Of a stretch of 64,000 nucleotides of DNA, positions 1 to 9,570 are shown in pieces. Origin of the DNA: Thalassotalea nanhaiensis (GTDB lineage: Bacteria > Pseudomonadota > Gammaproteobacteria > Enterobacterales > Alteromonadaceae); NCBI RefSeq assembly GCF_031583575.1, contig NZ_CP134146.1, positions 2,542,001 through 2,606,000 on the forward strand. Direction: 5' to 3'. The notes beneath the pieces are model-generated. The model was not told the DNA's origin, did not search any database, and worked only from the letters and a program-made list of their open reading frames with translations. The first letter of the stretch is position 1. The number at the start of each line of letters is the position of its first letter. A program made the position numbers and the translations under genes.

Positions 1-1457
1 GTGCTGTTTCTCATAAAGTTGCCTCGGCACTGCATAAGCGTGGTTATGTTAAAGGCAGTAAAGTTGGCATTTTAGCGCCTAACTCAAACATTGCCTTTGA
101 AGTACTATTAGGTGCGTTTCGAGCAGAATCGGTTTGGCTACCGATCAACCCTAGAAATCCTGTTGATATCAATATCGACCTTTTATCTCGTTTTGATGGT
201 GATTTATTACTTTACCATTCAAATTACGAAAAAGAAGCTCGTGCAATTGCAGCCGGCACACCAAATTTAAAAGAAATTGTTTGCATTAATAACACTGATG
301 TTGAAGGTGAAAATCTTGAGTCGTGGTTGAATGATGCTGAAGATTTTCATCAAATGGGCGATGAGCTAAACGATGATGTTGCCGCCATATTCCCTACGGG
401 TGGTACCACAGGTAAATCAAAAGGTGTGATCATGTCACACAAAGCGATTGAAGCTATGTTCGCTAACTTTTATAGCCACTTCAATTACTACGACAACACT
501 TGTCATTTAGTTGTTGCGCCAATGACTCACTCTGCAGGCCTTATTGGTGCACTGCATTTTGCTCGTGGTGGTAAAAACGTAATGATGGCTGCTGCCGATC
601 CTGAAGGTATTTTAAAAACCATTGAACAGCACAAAATTACTCACTTCTTCTTGCCGCCAACAGTAATGTACATGATGTTAGCCCATGAAAATGTTGGTAA
701 ATATGACTACTCATCACTGCAACACTTTTTGGTAGGTGCAGCCCCTACTTCGCTCACTAAGTTAAAAGAAGCAATTAATGTGTTTGGCCCAGTAATGACC
801 GAAGCTTTTGGTCAGTCTGAAGCACCAGCTGCAATTTGCGCGAAAGCACCATGGGATTACATGGATAGCGACGGCAACATCAATGATGCGCGTTTAGCCT
901 CTGTTGGCCGTCCTTGTGTAATGAACCAAGTAGCTATTATGGATGACGACGGTAATAAATTAGCCAAAGGTGAAGCAGGTGAAATTTGCGTTAAAGGTAA
1001 TTTAGTAAACCCAGGTTACTACAAAAACGAAGAAGCCACTAATGAAGCTCAAATTGATGGTTGGTTACACACAGGTGATGTAGGTGTGATGGACGATGAT
1101 GGTTATATCACTATCGTTGACCGTAAAAAGGACATGATCATTACCGGTGGTTTTAACGTATTCCCTAATGAAATTGAACAAGTAATTTCTTCGCAACCAG
1201 CAGTTCAAGATTGTGCCGTTATTGGTATTCCTGACGAAAAATGGGGCGAAGCGGTTAAAGCTGTAGTGCAATTAAAGCCTGGTCATGAATTAACTGACGT
1301 TGAATTAGCCGGCATTGTTAAGCAAGAGCTAGGCAGTGTTAAAACGCCTAAATCAATTGACTTTGTTGCTGATTTACCACGCAGCCCTGTTGGCAAAGTA
1401 CTTAAAGCCGATATTCGTAAACAATATTGGGGCGATAAAGCCCGCGCAGTTAACTAG
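1..1457 (+). CDS. AMP-dependent acyl-CoA ligase (5' partial)
   Basis: The reading frame is open from the window edge (first full codon at 3), so the N-terminus is missing; about 485 residues are visible. It should activate a carboxylic acid with ATP to an acyl-adenylate and transfer it to CoA in the cytoplasm. The family marks are clear: the P-loop-like motif FPTGGTTGKSKGV, the hinge stretch GWLHTGDVG, the DRKKDMIITGGFNVFPNEIE segment and the catalytic-lysine motif PVGKVLKADIR near the end. The substrate cannot be read; a fatty, steroid side-chain or aromatic acid all fit. The thiolase starts 6 bp after the stop, so the two are one operon and the ligase probably feeds a beta-oxidation-like route. 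Confidence 0.93.
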   Translation, partial: AVSHKVASALHKRGYVKGSKVGILAPNSNIAFEVLLGAFRAESVWLPINPRNPVDINIDLLSRFDGDLLLYHSNYEKEARAIAAGTPNLKEIVCINNTDVEGENLESWLNDAEDFHQMGDELNDDVAAIFPTGGTTGKSKGVIMSHKAIEAMFANFYSHFNYYDNTCHLVVAPMTHSAGLIGALHFARGGKNVMMAAADPEGILKTIEQHKITHFFLPPTVMYMMLAHENVGKYDYSSLQHFLVGAAPTSLTKLKEAINVFGPVMTEAFGQSEAPAAICAKAPWDYMDSDGNINDARLASVGRPCVMNQVAIMDDDGNKLAKGEAGEICVKGNLVNPGYYKNEEATNEAQIDGWLHTGDVGVMDDDGYITIVDRKKDMIITGGFNVFPNEIEQVISSQPAVQDCAVIGIPDEKWGEAVKAVVQLKPGHELTDVELAGIVKQELGSVKTPKSIDFVADLPRSPVGKVLKADIRKQYWGDKARAVN

Positions 1458-1463
1458 GACTAA

Positions 1464-2657
1464 ATGATGACTAGAACAGTAGTAATTTGCGGTGTTGGCA
1501 TGGTGCCATTTAAAAAACCAGGACAAAGTGACGGTTATGAAGTTATGGGTCGTGATGCTGCGTTTGCCGCCTTACAAGACTCAACTCTGACCTATAACGA
1601 TATTGACCAAGCATTTGCTTCTTATGTATATGGAGACAGCTGTGCCGGTCAAGCGGCTTTATATGGCGTAGGTATCACCGGGATTCCAATTACTAACGTT
1701 AATAATAACTGTGCCAGTGGCTCAACTGCATTCTCTCTTGCAGCGCAAGCCATTAAATACGGTATTAGTGAATGTGTAATGGCACTTGGTTTTGAGCAAA
1801 TGACACCTGGTGCTATCGAAATGGCTTTCCCGGATAGAACCAGCCCACTGCAGCGCCATACTGATGCATTAGCTGATTTGGTAGGCGCTACTGCAGAAGA
1901 ACGCCAGATGCCGCCAGCAGTAATGATGTTTGGTTGTCAGGCTGAAATTGTGATGAACGAGTATGGTATTAGCGAAGAAGCAATGGCACAAATTGCCATT
2001 AAGTCTCGTGTACATGCCGAGCACAATCCAAATGCAATCTATAGAACACCACTGACTACAGCAGAAATATTAGAGAAGCCACCAATTTATCGTGGTTTAC
2101 GCAAGCTGTTTGCATGCCCACCAAGTTGTGGCGCAGCGTCAGTAATTGTTTGTAGTGAAGAGTTTGCTAAAAAGCATAATTTAGACATTAAAGTAGTGTT
2201 AAAAGGTAGCGGTAATTGCAGTGATAAAGCAGATTATTTTACTTCGCATCCATTAGACATCACGTTTAGAGCATTAAGTAAACAAGCTGCAGATTTAGCT
2301 TATGCTGATGCAGGCGTAGGGCCAGAAGATATCGATATTATCGAACTTCATGACTGCTTTACCAGTAACGAAATTCTTACCTATTCTGCCCTCGGTTTGT
2401 GCCAGGACGCTGACATAGAGAAGTTTATCATGGACGGTCAAAACACTTATGGCGGCAAATATGTTGTTGGTCCATCAGGTGGTTTATTAGCAAAAGGACA
2501 TCCATTAGGCGCAACAGGTCTAGCCCAAATAACCGAGTTGGTACAACAACTGCGCGGTCAATCTGGTAATAGACAAGTTGATGGTGCTCGCATCGCTTTG
2601 CAACATAACGGTGGTTTAGGTAGTGCAGGATTCGTGAATATTTTCGAACGCCTGTAA
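1464..2657 (+). CDS. SCP2/SCPx-type thiolase (acyl-CoA acyltransferase)
   Basis: 397 residues, near the usual length of the non-decarboxylating SCP2-type thiolases. It would cleave 3-oxoacyl-CoA with CoA. Visible are the nucleophile Cys83 in NNNCASGSTAF, an HDCF motif at 296-299 (typical of the SCPx branch, replacing the NEAF of classical thiolases) and GHPLGATG around His346, then a C-terminal QHNGGLGSAG. The second catalytic cysteine of classical thiolases (CxG) is not evident, as in the SCPx group. It is cotranscribed with the ligase 6 bp upstream and followed by a terminator. ATG is doubled at the start (1464 or 1467). Members of this branch occur in steroid side-chain degradation, but that role is only an inference here. 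Confidence 0.92.
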   Translation: MMTRTVVICGVGMVPFKKPGQSDGYEVMGRDAAFAALQDSTLTYNDIDQAFASYVYGDSCAGQAALYGVGITGIPITNVNNNCASGSTAFSLAAQAIKYGISECVMALGFEQMTPGAIEMAFPDRTSPLQRHTDALADLVGATAEERQMPPAVMMFGCQAEIVMNEYGISEEAMAQIAIKSRVHAEHNPNAIYRTPLTTAEILEKPPIYRGLRKLFACPPSCGAASVIVCSEEFAKKHNLDIKVVLKGSGNCSDKADYFTSHPLDITFRALSKQAADLAYADAGVGPEDIDIIELHDCFTSNEILTYSALGLCQDADIEKFIMDGQNTYGGKYVVGPSGGLLAKGHPLGATGLAQITELVQQLRGQSGNRQVDGARIALQHNGGLGSAGFVNIFERL

Positions 2658-2670
2658 CGCTAAACCTCAA

Positions 2671-2706
2671 GGACGTTTTTATTCATTTAAGAACGTCCAT
2701 TTTTTT
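2671..2706 (+). terminator. Rho-independent terminator after the ligase-thiolase operon
   Basis: Stem GGACGTT / AACGTCC (2671-2677 with 2692-2698) followed by a T-run to 2706, 14 bp after the thiolase stop. Confidence 0.85.
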
Positions 2707-2859
2707 ACCCTAACGCAGTTACAAATTGAAACAAACGCAACACTTTAAACACATTTTGGCTTTTCGATTAACGTCGCAAAGTAAAAATATTTTTATTTTA
2801 AATTAAAACTATAACAACAATAAAAACAACATGTTATTAGTATCTTAGGAGCGCTAAAA

Positions 2860-5256
2860 ATGAAAGTAACTAACACAACACGAATGAACAAAAGTAAATT
2901 AGCCATGGCAATTGGTGCATCAATGATGTTATCTGGATATGCAATGGCTGAAGAGCAAGAAACAGACGCACAAGCAGGTAAACTTGAAGTTATTCAAGTT
3001 ACTGCAACCAAGCGTACAGAAAGTATCCAAGACGTACCTATGTCTATCACTGCGATTAACGGTGATAAAATAGAAAAAGCCGGCATTGAAGATTTATCTG
3101 AAATGTCTAATTACATTCCTAATTTAACCATAGCTACTGGTGCAATCAATACTAACGTTTATATGCGTGGTGTTGGCTCTGGTATCAACCGCTCATTTGA
3201 ACAATCAGTCGGTATGTTCATTGACGGTATATACATGGGTCGTGGTAAGCAATTTCGCGCACCTTTCATGGATCTTGAACGTGCAGAAGTATTACGTGGA
3301 CCACAAGGTATTTTATTTGGTAAAAATACTATTGCAGGAACGATTAACTTAACAACGGCAAAAGCCGAAGCTGGTGGCGACTTTGAAGGTAAAGTAACCC
3401 TAGACGCAGAGCCTGAGTATGGTTCACAAGGCGTAACAGCGGTACTTGCAAGTGGTTTAACAGACGAGCTAGGTGTTCGTTTAGCGGTTAAAAGCTCTAG
3501 CACTGATGGCTACATGGAAAACACTAATTTAGACCGTGATGAAATGGAAACTAAAGAGCAAGTTGTTCGCTTATCATTAAATTGGCAACCAAGCGCAGAG
3601 TTAGATGTAAATTTAAAACTAGAACAATCAAACTTTGAGTCTACAGGTGGCACAGGACAAATCACTGGATTTGAACCAATTGGTGGTTTAGCTCAATATG
3701 TAGCCTTAGGAGTAGTACCTGCCCTTGACCCAGACTTTGATGCCGATGGTAACTTAACAAACTCATACGATATTACATTAGCACCTGAAAGCCGTGATAT
3801 TGATAATACTAATATTGCCTTAAACATCGATTACAGCTTAGGTGATGGCACCTTAACATTTGTTACGGGCTTATCAGAATATGATTCTGAAGAACATCAA
3901 GATGTTGATTTTTTACCTATGCCATTTATCAACACCAGTGACGAGCATGACTTCTCACAAGTAAGCCAAGAAATACGCTATGCCACTTCTGGTAACAATA
4001 CCTTTGATTTTATCACCGGTGTTTACTATCAAAACTCTGAATTAGAATTCGACGTTTACTCACAAGTTGATGTTACTTACATTGCACCAGTATTAAACAT
4101 GGCATTTGCAGCGCCTGGCTCTGCTGCACCACTTGGTTTTCCTGATAATTCATTAGCGGACTTAGGCATTGCTCCTGATGGCTTTACTCGCTCTACTAAT
4201 TACACACAAGATACTGAAACATTTTCTGCGTTCTTCCAAGGTACTTATAATGTATCTAACGATTTTCGCATCATTGCCGGTGGTCGTTACACCGATGAAA
4301 CCAAAGATGTTATGCGTCAAAGCTTAATTCAAGAGCAAGGTAAATCTTATTATAACCCTGCAGATATGGCTGGTTTAAATGCTTTAGTGACTGCATCAGC
4401 ATTAAAAGTTGCTGTTGTTTTACCTGAGCATGAAGACAGTCGTTCAGAAGGTCACTTTACTCCTTCAGTTAAATTCCAATACGATGTAAATGATAACTTC
4501 ATGGTTTACGGTACAGCCGAGCAAGGTTTTAAATCTGGTGGATTCAATTCCAGTGCTGATGCAACCGTTGCTAACCAAGAGTTTGAAGAAGAGTCTGCTG
4601 TTGGCGTAGAGCTTGGTTTTAAATCAGATTTGCTAGACGGAGCAGCTCGACTAAATATGGCCGTATTTAGAACTGAATTTGATGATTTACAAGTTACTAC
4701 TTGGAATGGTTTTGGATTTGAGGTTGGTAACGCTGCAGAATCAGTTACTCAAGGTATCGAGTTAGATGGTGTTGTAATGCTAAATGATAATTGGACCTTA
4801 AGCGGTTCAGCATCTTACTTAGATTCTTACTACTCAGATTACGCAACCGGTCCATGTACGGCTGAGCAAATTGCTACAGGTATGGTTGTATGTGATTTAA
4901 CTGACGAAACCACACCATTTGCACCTGAAGTGTCTGCGTCAATTTTCTTAGATTATATTACCGAAATTGGTGAATCTATGGAGTTTTTCGCACAACTTAA
5001 CGTTAACTTCAAAGATGACTTTTTCTACGATACAGATTTAGATCCTAACTTAATGCAAGAAGCACACACAAAAGTAAATGCCCGCATTGCGCTAGCATCT
5101 ATTGAAGAAACATGGGAGTTAGCATTAATTGGTAAAAACTTAACTGACGAAACTACTTTTGCTGCTGGTCTTGATGTACCTCTTGTAGCTGGTGGTTACA
5201 TGGGTTATACCGACGCACCTCGTACAGTATCAGTACAAGGTACATACCGCTTCTAA
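2860..5256 (+). CDS. TonB-dependent outer-membrane receptor
   Basis: 798 residues. It begins with a signal peptide (cleavage probably after GYAMA, about residue 30), followed by a TonB-box-like stretch LEVIQVTATKR. The plug domain runs to about residue 165 (IQDVPMSITAINGDKI, then RGPQGILFGKNTIAGTINL). The 22-strand barrel ends in the aromatic TYRF expected for outer-membrane insertion. It should import a ligand through the outer membrane using TonB-ExbBD energy. This plug type (VTATKRTESIQDVPMSI) is common in marine and sphingomonad receptors next to catabolic genes, so an organic substrate is more likely than a siderophore; the ligand cannot be read. A good Shine-Dalgarno sequence (TAGGAGC) precedes the ATG, and the gene stands alone between two terminators. 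Confidence 0.95.
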   Translation: MKVTNTTRMNKSKLAMAIGASMMLSGYAMAEEQETDAQAGKLEVIQVTATKRTESIQDVPMSITAINGDKIEKAGIEDLSEMSNYIPNLTIATGAINTNVYMRGVGSGINRSFEQSVGMFIDGIYMGRGKQFRAPFMDLERAEVLRGPQGILFGKNTIAGTINLTTAKAEAGGDFEGKVTLDAEPEYGSQGVTAVLASGLTDELGVRLAVKSSSTDGYMENTNLDRDEMETKEQVVRLSLNWQPSAELDVNLKLEQSNFESTGGTGQITGFEPIGGLAQYVALGVVPALDPDFDADGNLTNSYDITLAPESRDIDNTNIALNIDYSLGDGTLTFVTGLSEYDSEEHQDVDFLPMPFINTSDEHDFSQVSQEIRYATSGNNTFDFITGVYYQNSELEFDVYSQVDVTYIAPVLNMAFAAPGSAAPLGFPDNSLADLGIAPDGFTRSTNYTQDTETFSAFFQGTYNVSNDFRIIAGGRYTDETKDVMRQSLIQEQGKSYYNPADMAGLNALVTASALKVAVVLPEHEDSRSEGHFTPSVKFQYDVNDNFMVYGTAEQGFKSGGFNSSADATVANQEFEEESAVGVELGFKSDLLDGAARLNMAVFRTEFDDLQVTTWNGFGFEVGNAAESVTQGIELDGVVMLNDNWTLSGSASYLDSYYSDYATGPCTAEQIATGMVVCDLTDETTPFAPEVSASIFLDYITEIGESMEFFAQLNVNFKDDFFYDTDLDPNLMQEAHTKVNARIALASIEETWELALIGKNLTDETTFAAGLDVPLVAGGYMGYTDAPRTVSVQGTYRF

Positions 5257-5280
5257 TGTAAGCATCTAATATAAACCTCT

Positions 5281-5320
5281 AAAAGGTAAGTTCTAGGAAA
5301 CTAGACCTTACCTTTTTTTT
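5281..5320 (+). terminator. Terminator of the TonB receptor gene
   Basis: AAAAGGTAAG (5281-5290) pairs with CTTACCTTTT (5307-5316), with an inner TCTAG/CTAGA pairing, and runs into eight Ts. It begins 25 bp after the stop. Confidence 0.9.
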
Positions 5321-5404
5321 CAGAATTAAATCATTAAATATATTGTTATAGGCGTTTATACCTTCGAGTTGTAAGAATTCACTTTTTAACAGTTGATTAA
5401 TTTT

Positions 5405-5419
5405 CATACTTTTGGGTGA
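5405..5419 (+). promoter_or_regulatory. Weak half-site of the ACCCT/AGGGT operator
   Basis: CATACTTTTGGGTGA resembles the palindrome at 15071 (TACCCTTTTGGGTGA) but has one damaged arm. It lies about 120 bp before the SDR gene. Listed only as a possible member of the repeated operator set. Confidence 0.3.
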
Positions 5420-5537
5420 TTTTACCAAAATTTAGTCTGTGGATAATTAATGCATACCAAGCAGCAGAGTTAGAAATTCTACAACGCTTTTACCAATCTT
5501 ATTTAGTTAGTACTGAATATCTACCTCAGGAAGTAAT

Positions 5538-6371
5538 ATGTTTAATCAAAAATTTTCACAAAAGCGAGCATTTGTTACTGGTGCTGCAAGTGGCCTAGGT
5601 TTAGAAATTTGTCAACAACTCGCCAAACAAAACTGGCGCTTGGCAATTGCCGACATCAATAGCGAACGTTTAGCCACAACAAAACTAGAACTTGAAAGCC
5701 TTGGTGCTGCTCAAGTTATCGATATAGAACTGGATGTAACCGACATTGAGGCAATGTTTTCTGCTGCCGAAACGATAGAGAAAGCATGGCAAGGTGTAGA
5801 CTTACTGTTTAATAACGCTGGCATTGCTGGCGCAGGAAAGATGGAAGAAATAACGGGTACTGACTGGGAACGTGTTATCGACATCGACTTATGGAGTGTT
5901 ATCTATGGTTGTCGTGCCTTCATTCCTATGATGAAAAAGCGAAAAAGTGGTCACATAATTAACACTGCATCAAGCGCAGGTACACTGTCAGCTGCAGAAA
6001 TGGCTAATTACAATGTAGCCAAAGCCGGTGTTGTATCGTTATCTGAAACCTTAAAAGTAGAGTTATCACCAAATAATATTGGTGTAACTGTGCTGTGCCC
6101 TACCGTATTTAAAACTAACTTAGGTGAATCAGTTAGTGGTAAAACTGCATTTGAGCGAAACCTACAACAACAACTTAAAGAATCTAAAATTACTAGTGCA
6201 GATATAGTTCGCAGAACATTTGCGGCGATTAAATCAAATAAACTTTATGTAATGCCGCAAAGTGATGCAACCTGGGGCTGGCGTATTAAACGATTAATGC
6301 CAGAAACTTATGCCAAACTAATGGCTTACATGTATAGAAATCGCATTTGGATCTACAAACATTTGGATTGA
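5538..6371 (+). CDS. Short-chain dehydrogenase/reductase (SDR)
   Basis: 277 residues, classical SDR size. The cofactor motif TGAASGLG is at 14-21, NNAG at 92-95, and the catalytic set is Ser145, Tyr158 and Lys162 (spacing S-x12-Y-x3-K). It should oxidise or reduce a hydroxyl/carbonyl using NAD(P) in the cytoplasm. The C-terminal tail after residue 230 is basic and aromatic (WGWRIKRLMPETY), as in SDRs acting on hydrophobic substrates. AGGAAG lies 5 bp before the ATG, which settles this start over the upstream 60-codon frame. It is monocistronic, with its own terminator. Substrate unknown; a lipid or steroid hydroxyl is a guess from the neighbours. Confidence 0.93.
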   Translation: MFNQKFSQKRAFVTGAASGLGLEICQQLAKQNWRLAIADINSERLATTKLELESLGAAQVIDIELDVTDIEAMFSAAETIEKAWQGVDLLFNNAGIAGAGKMEEITGTDWERVIDIDLWSVIYGCRAFIPMMKKRKSGHIINTASSAGTLSAAEMANYNVAKAGVVSLSETLKVELSPNNIGVTVLCPTVFKTNLGESVSGKTAFERNLQQQLKESKITSADIVRRTFAAIKSNKLYVMPQSDATWGWRIKRLMPETYAKLMAYMYRNRIWIYKHLD

Positions 6372-6395
6372 TCAATAAGCTGAAGGCCTAAGATA

Positions 6396-6420
6396 AAAAC
6401 CCAGAAAATTTCTGGGTTTT
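6396..6420 (+). terminator. Bidirectional terminator after the SDR gene
   Basis: Inverted repeat AAAACCCAGAAA / TTTCTGGGTTTT, with A and T flanks on both sides. It lies between the convergent SDR (+) and GST (-) genes and can serve both. Confidence 0.85.
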
Positions 6421-6454
6421 GCAATTTTATAGAGAGTTAAAGTTATTTTAATGT

Positions 6455-7081
6455 TTATAAGTTTTCAACAATGTTCTGCACATTTTTATACCACCTAGAA
6501 ATCTCTATGCAATGGCTTGGAACTTGCTCTTTTACCCAGTTTACAAAGTTACATATTACAAACAAATCAATATCTGCCTGACTAAGTTGCTCCCCAACTA
6601 AAAATGTCTTGTTTTCCAAAGCTCGGTTCATATCATCCCAAAATGCAGCTAAACGAAGTTTTCCTCTTGGAATTAACTGACTAATTTGTGGAATATTCAC
6701 TCGCCCAGGAATAGCCCTGTCTTTAAAGGTTTCACCTTGATTACGCAATATTTCTGCGATTGGCATCACCCCTTCAGTATACAATTTATGCATTAACCCT
6801 ATCACTTGCGCTGTTTCCAAGGCATCGTTTCCAAATAATGGTTTATTTGGATATTGGCGGTCTAAGTAATAACAAATGGCGATGGTATCGGTAAGTACTG
6901 TTCCATCTTCTAATGATAATACCGGTAAAGTGCAAGCAGGGTTAAGCGTCTTAAAATCATCAGCAAAGTGCTCTCCCTTAAGGATATCAACTTCAGTAGT
7001 TTCAAGAGTAATCCCTTTTAACTTTAATAAAATGGCTACTCGTTGTGGGTTAGGAGCTATTGAACAAGTATAAAAATGCAT
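6455..7081 (-). CDS. Glutathione S-transferase family protein
   Basis: 208 residues with the two-domain GST layout. A thioredoxin-like N-domain (about 1-80) carries an active-site-like SIAPNPQRV and the cis-proline stretch TLPVLSLEDG followed by LTDTIAI. An all-helical C-domain has the conserved SQADIDLF. It would conjugate glutathione to an electrophile or act in isomerisation or dehalogenation in the cytoplasm. Single gene, transcribed leftwards, convergent with the SDR. Its closest subfamily and substrate are not evident. Confidence 0.88.
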   Translation of the reverse strand: MHFYTCSIAPNPQRVAILLKLKGITLETTEVDILKGEHFADDFKTLNPACTLPVLSLEDGTVLTDTIAICYYLDRQYPNKPLFGNDALETAQVIGLMHKLYTEGVMPIAEILRNQGETFKDRAIPGRVNIPQISQLIPRGKLRLAAFWDDMNRALENKTFLVGEQLSQADIDLFVICNFVNWVKEQVPSHCIEISRWYKNVQNIVENL

Positions 7082-7169
7082 TGTTATTCCTTTGTTTTAA
7101 TTATTTAATTACTATATCTAACTATAGGTTCTTTGGCTCGTAATTATGCATAAATTGAGTAGAACATTT

Positions 7170-7194
7170 AAAAAGCCGCCCTAAAATAGGCGGC
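7170..7194 (-). terminator. Terminator of the acyl-CoA dehydrogenase operon
   Basis: On the minus strand GCCGCC, an 8-nt loop, GGCGGC and then TTTTT. It lies about 60 bp beyond the stop of the acyl-CoA dehydrogenase. Confidence 0.85.
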
Positions 7195-7251
7195 CTCCTT
7201 ACTTAATAATATCCGATAAACAGTAATGTTTAGGGCGCATGAGTTTTATTC

Positions 7252-8466
7252 TCACTTACCAAAGATACTGCGTGCAATTACTAGGCGTTGTACCTCGTTA
7301 GCACCCTCATATATTTCACCAATTTTACAATCTCGGTAGATGGCTTCTAATGGAAATTGTTGACCAGTTGCCGCTAACTCTTTAACAAAACCATAACCAC
7401 CGCAAACCTGAATTGCATCGCGCACTAAATCGCCTGGTAAAGCACTACCAATAAGTTTAGCCATGGCGCACATTTGTTGCACTCCTGGACGCTTTTTATC
7501 TTCTACCATTGCAGCTTTTACATATAAGTTACGGGCATTTTCTAATTGTGTAGCGTACTCTGCAAACTTAAACTGCCAGTATTGAAATTGGCTGATCGGC
7601 TTACCAAAAATCTCACGCTTTTTCATATAATCAACGGCAAAATCGAATGCAGATTGCGCCATTCCCACACCACAGGCACCAATACCAACTCGGCCAAGGG
7701 TGAGAGAAGTCAGCGCGGATTTTAAACCTTTCCCTTCGATACCAACCAAGTTTTCGCTGGGTACAAACACATCATCAAAATACACATCGGCAGTTAATTG
7801 ACAATGGTTACCCATTTTCTTATCAGGCTCTCCAACACTTGCCCCATCACTATTCATGTCGATTAAAAACATACTCATAGAGTCGTCCATTTTACACAGT
7901 ACGAACATTTGCTGGGCTACCGGCGAGTTGGTGATCCAACGCTTACGGCCGGTTATTCGATAACCGCCATCAACCTTGGTTGCGATAGTTTGTAATGCTC
8001 TAACGCTTAAGTCGGTACTTGCAGCCGGCTCGCTGGTGGCAAACGCGCCAACAAGTTCACCACTGATAAGTTTTGGGAACAAACGTTGTTGAACCGCTGG
8101 TTTAGCATGTTTTAAGGTATGGCCAAATAAAATAAGTGGCACATCAATAATTGCTGCAGCAATGCCTGAACTTACATAGGCTATTTCTTCTAATAACACC
8201 ATCGTTGCTAATGTTGGGTACTCCAGCCCTGCTCCACCATGTTCTTTCGCAAAAGGAATGGCCAGTAACCCTTCATCGCCCATTTGCTTTACCAGCTGCC
8301 AAGGAAACTTGTTTACATCTTCCGTTGTAGTGTTAATGTCATGAGCAATTGGTCGAATTACTCGATCGGCAAATTCACGCACCTTTTGGCGCACGGCAAC
8401 GGTTTCTTCAGGTAACCAAATGTCGTCAAACATTTGCTCGCTTATTCTTACAGGATAATCACTCAT
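7252..8466 (-). CDS. Acyl-CoA dehydrogenase
   Basis: 404 residues from the ATG at 8466. This start is chosen over one at 8505 because AAGAGGC sits 5 bp before it and the longer frame would run into the upstream gene. It is an FAD enzyme introducing the alpha-beta double bond into acyl-CoA. Family signs are FATSEPAASTDL-type FAD/substrate residues in the middle domain, ITGRKRWITNS, and the C-terminal signature IYEGANEVQRLVIAR that bears the usual catalytic Glu region. It lies 10 bp downstream of the nitronate-monooxygenase-like gene and shares its operon. Chain-length or ring specificity cannot be assigned. Confidence 0.93.
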   Translation of the reverse strand: MSDYPVRISEQMFDDIWLPEETVAVRQKVREFADRVIRPIAHDINTTTEDVNKFPWQLVKQMGDEGLLAIPFAKEHGGAGLEYPTLATMVLLEEIAYVSSGIAAAIIDVPLILFGHTLKHAKPAVQQRLFPKLISGELVGAFATSEPAASTDLSVRALQTIATKVDGGYRITGRKRWITNSPVAQQMFVLCKMDDSMSMFLIDMNSDGASVGEPDKKMGNHCQLTADVYFDDVFVPSENLVGIEGKGLKSALTSLTLGRVGIGACGVGMAQSAFDFAVDYMKKREIFGKPISQFQYWQFKFAEYATQLENARNLYVKAAMVEDKKRPGVQQMCAMAKLIGSALPGDLVRDAIQVCGGYGFVKELAATGQQFPLEAIYRDCKIGEIYEGANEVQRLVIARSIFGK

Positions 8467-8476
8467 ATGAGCCTCT

Positions 8477-9460
8477 TTACTTCTGATTAATTGAGTTGAT
8501 GCCACAAATAGCAGTTTGGTATTCTTGTTTTAACTGAGCTGCCAAGTCGCTAATTGAAAGTATGTTGTTAATAGCTGAAACACCTTGTCCAGCAGACCAA
8601 ATATCCTTCCACGGTTTTTTCTGTGCAGGGTCTTTAACAGCTTCAGCCATTTCTGTGCCTATATCGAACCCTTCAGGTTTAGGTAAGTTATTTAAATCAA
8701 ATCCAGCAGCTGTAACGCTTTGCTTAATAAAGTTGGCCGGAATTCCCGAAATGGCATTGGTATAAATAATGTCATCGGCTTTAGAATTTACAACTAGTTG
8801 TTTGTAAGACTCACTCACCTGACACTCTTTCGTAGCCAAAAATCGTGTGCCCATATAAGCAAGATCTACACCTAAACAACGAGCTGCTGCGACTTCCGCC
8901 CCCGTTGAAATACTGCCCGAAAGCAATAATGTTTTATCAAAAAATGTGCGTAGTTCTTGCACTAAAGCAAATGGGTGTAAACTGCCAGCATGACCACCTG
9001 CGCCCGTCGTAACAGCGATTAAACCGTCTACGCCTGCACCTTTAGCTTTGCGTCCATGACGAGCATTAACAACATCATGAAACACCACACCACCATAGGA
9101 ATGAATCGCATCAACAACTGTGCTTATAGCGCCAAGCGAGGTAATAACCAACGGAACTTTATGCTTTACTAGCATGGCTAAGTCTTGTTCCATGCGCGCA
9201 TTTGATTTATGAACAATTAAATTCACCCCAAATGGCGCAGCCTTTTTACCTGTGGTTTGTTCGAAATCGGCTAATGCTTGTTTGATTTGAACAATCCATT
9301 GTTCTAAGCCTTCAATAGTTCTTTGATTTGCAGCAGGAAAAGTACCGATGATCCCCTCGATACAATTAGCGATAACCATTTTAGGGGTTGACGCTAAAAA
9401 CATTGGTGCACTAACAACTGGCAAAGATAATCTGCCAACAAATGATTCAGGTAACGGCAT
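8477..9460 (-). CDS. Nitronate monooxygenase-like FMN protein
   Basis: 327 residues, a TIM-barrel flavoprotein of the 2-nitropropane dioxygenase/NMO family. The N-terminal LSLPVVSAPMFLAS, the GVDGLIAVTTGAGGHAG segment with the family's conserved His, and the phosphate-binding LLSGSISTGAEVAAARCLG are all visible. In catabolic operons members also act as enoyl reductase-like or unknown FMN enzymes, so nitronate oxidation is not certain. It is the first gene of a two-gene operon with the acyl-CoA dehydrogenase. The divergent GlxA-type regulator begins 111 bp away and is the natural candidate to control it. Confidence 0.9.
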   Translation of the reverse strand: MPLPESFVGRLSLPVVSAPMFLASTPKMVIANCIEGIIGTFPAANQRTIEGLEQWIVQIKQALADFEQTTGKKAAPFGVNLIVHKSNARMEQDLAMLVKHKVPLVITSLGAISTVVDAIHSYGGVVFHDVVNARHGRKAKGAGVDGLIAVTTGAGGHAGSLHPFALVQELRTFFDKTLLLSGSISTGAEVAAARCLGVDLAYMGTRFLATKECQVSESYKQLVVNSKADDIIYTNAISGIPANFIKQSVTAAGFDLNNLPKPEGFDIGTEMAEAVKDPAQKKPWKDIWSAGQGVSAINNILSISDLAAQLKQEYQTAICGINSINQK

Positions 9461-9570
9461 TACAAACTCTCATTTAAAAATAATGAGGTCATTGTAAATT
9501 CCCTCATCTAAAGTTAATATCACTACAAATGACAACTTTGTGGGGATAATAGACAAATGAGAGCGATTAA

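Noticed and set aside
5416-5598. 60-codon frame overlapping the SDR start
   Set aside because: No ribosome site or family resemblance, and it runs into the SDR gene, which has a clear AGGAAG before its ATG.
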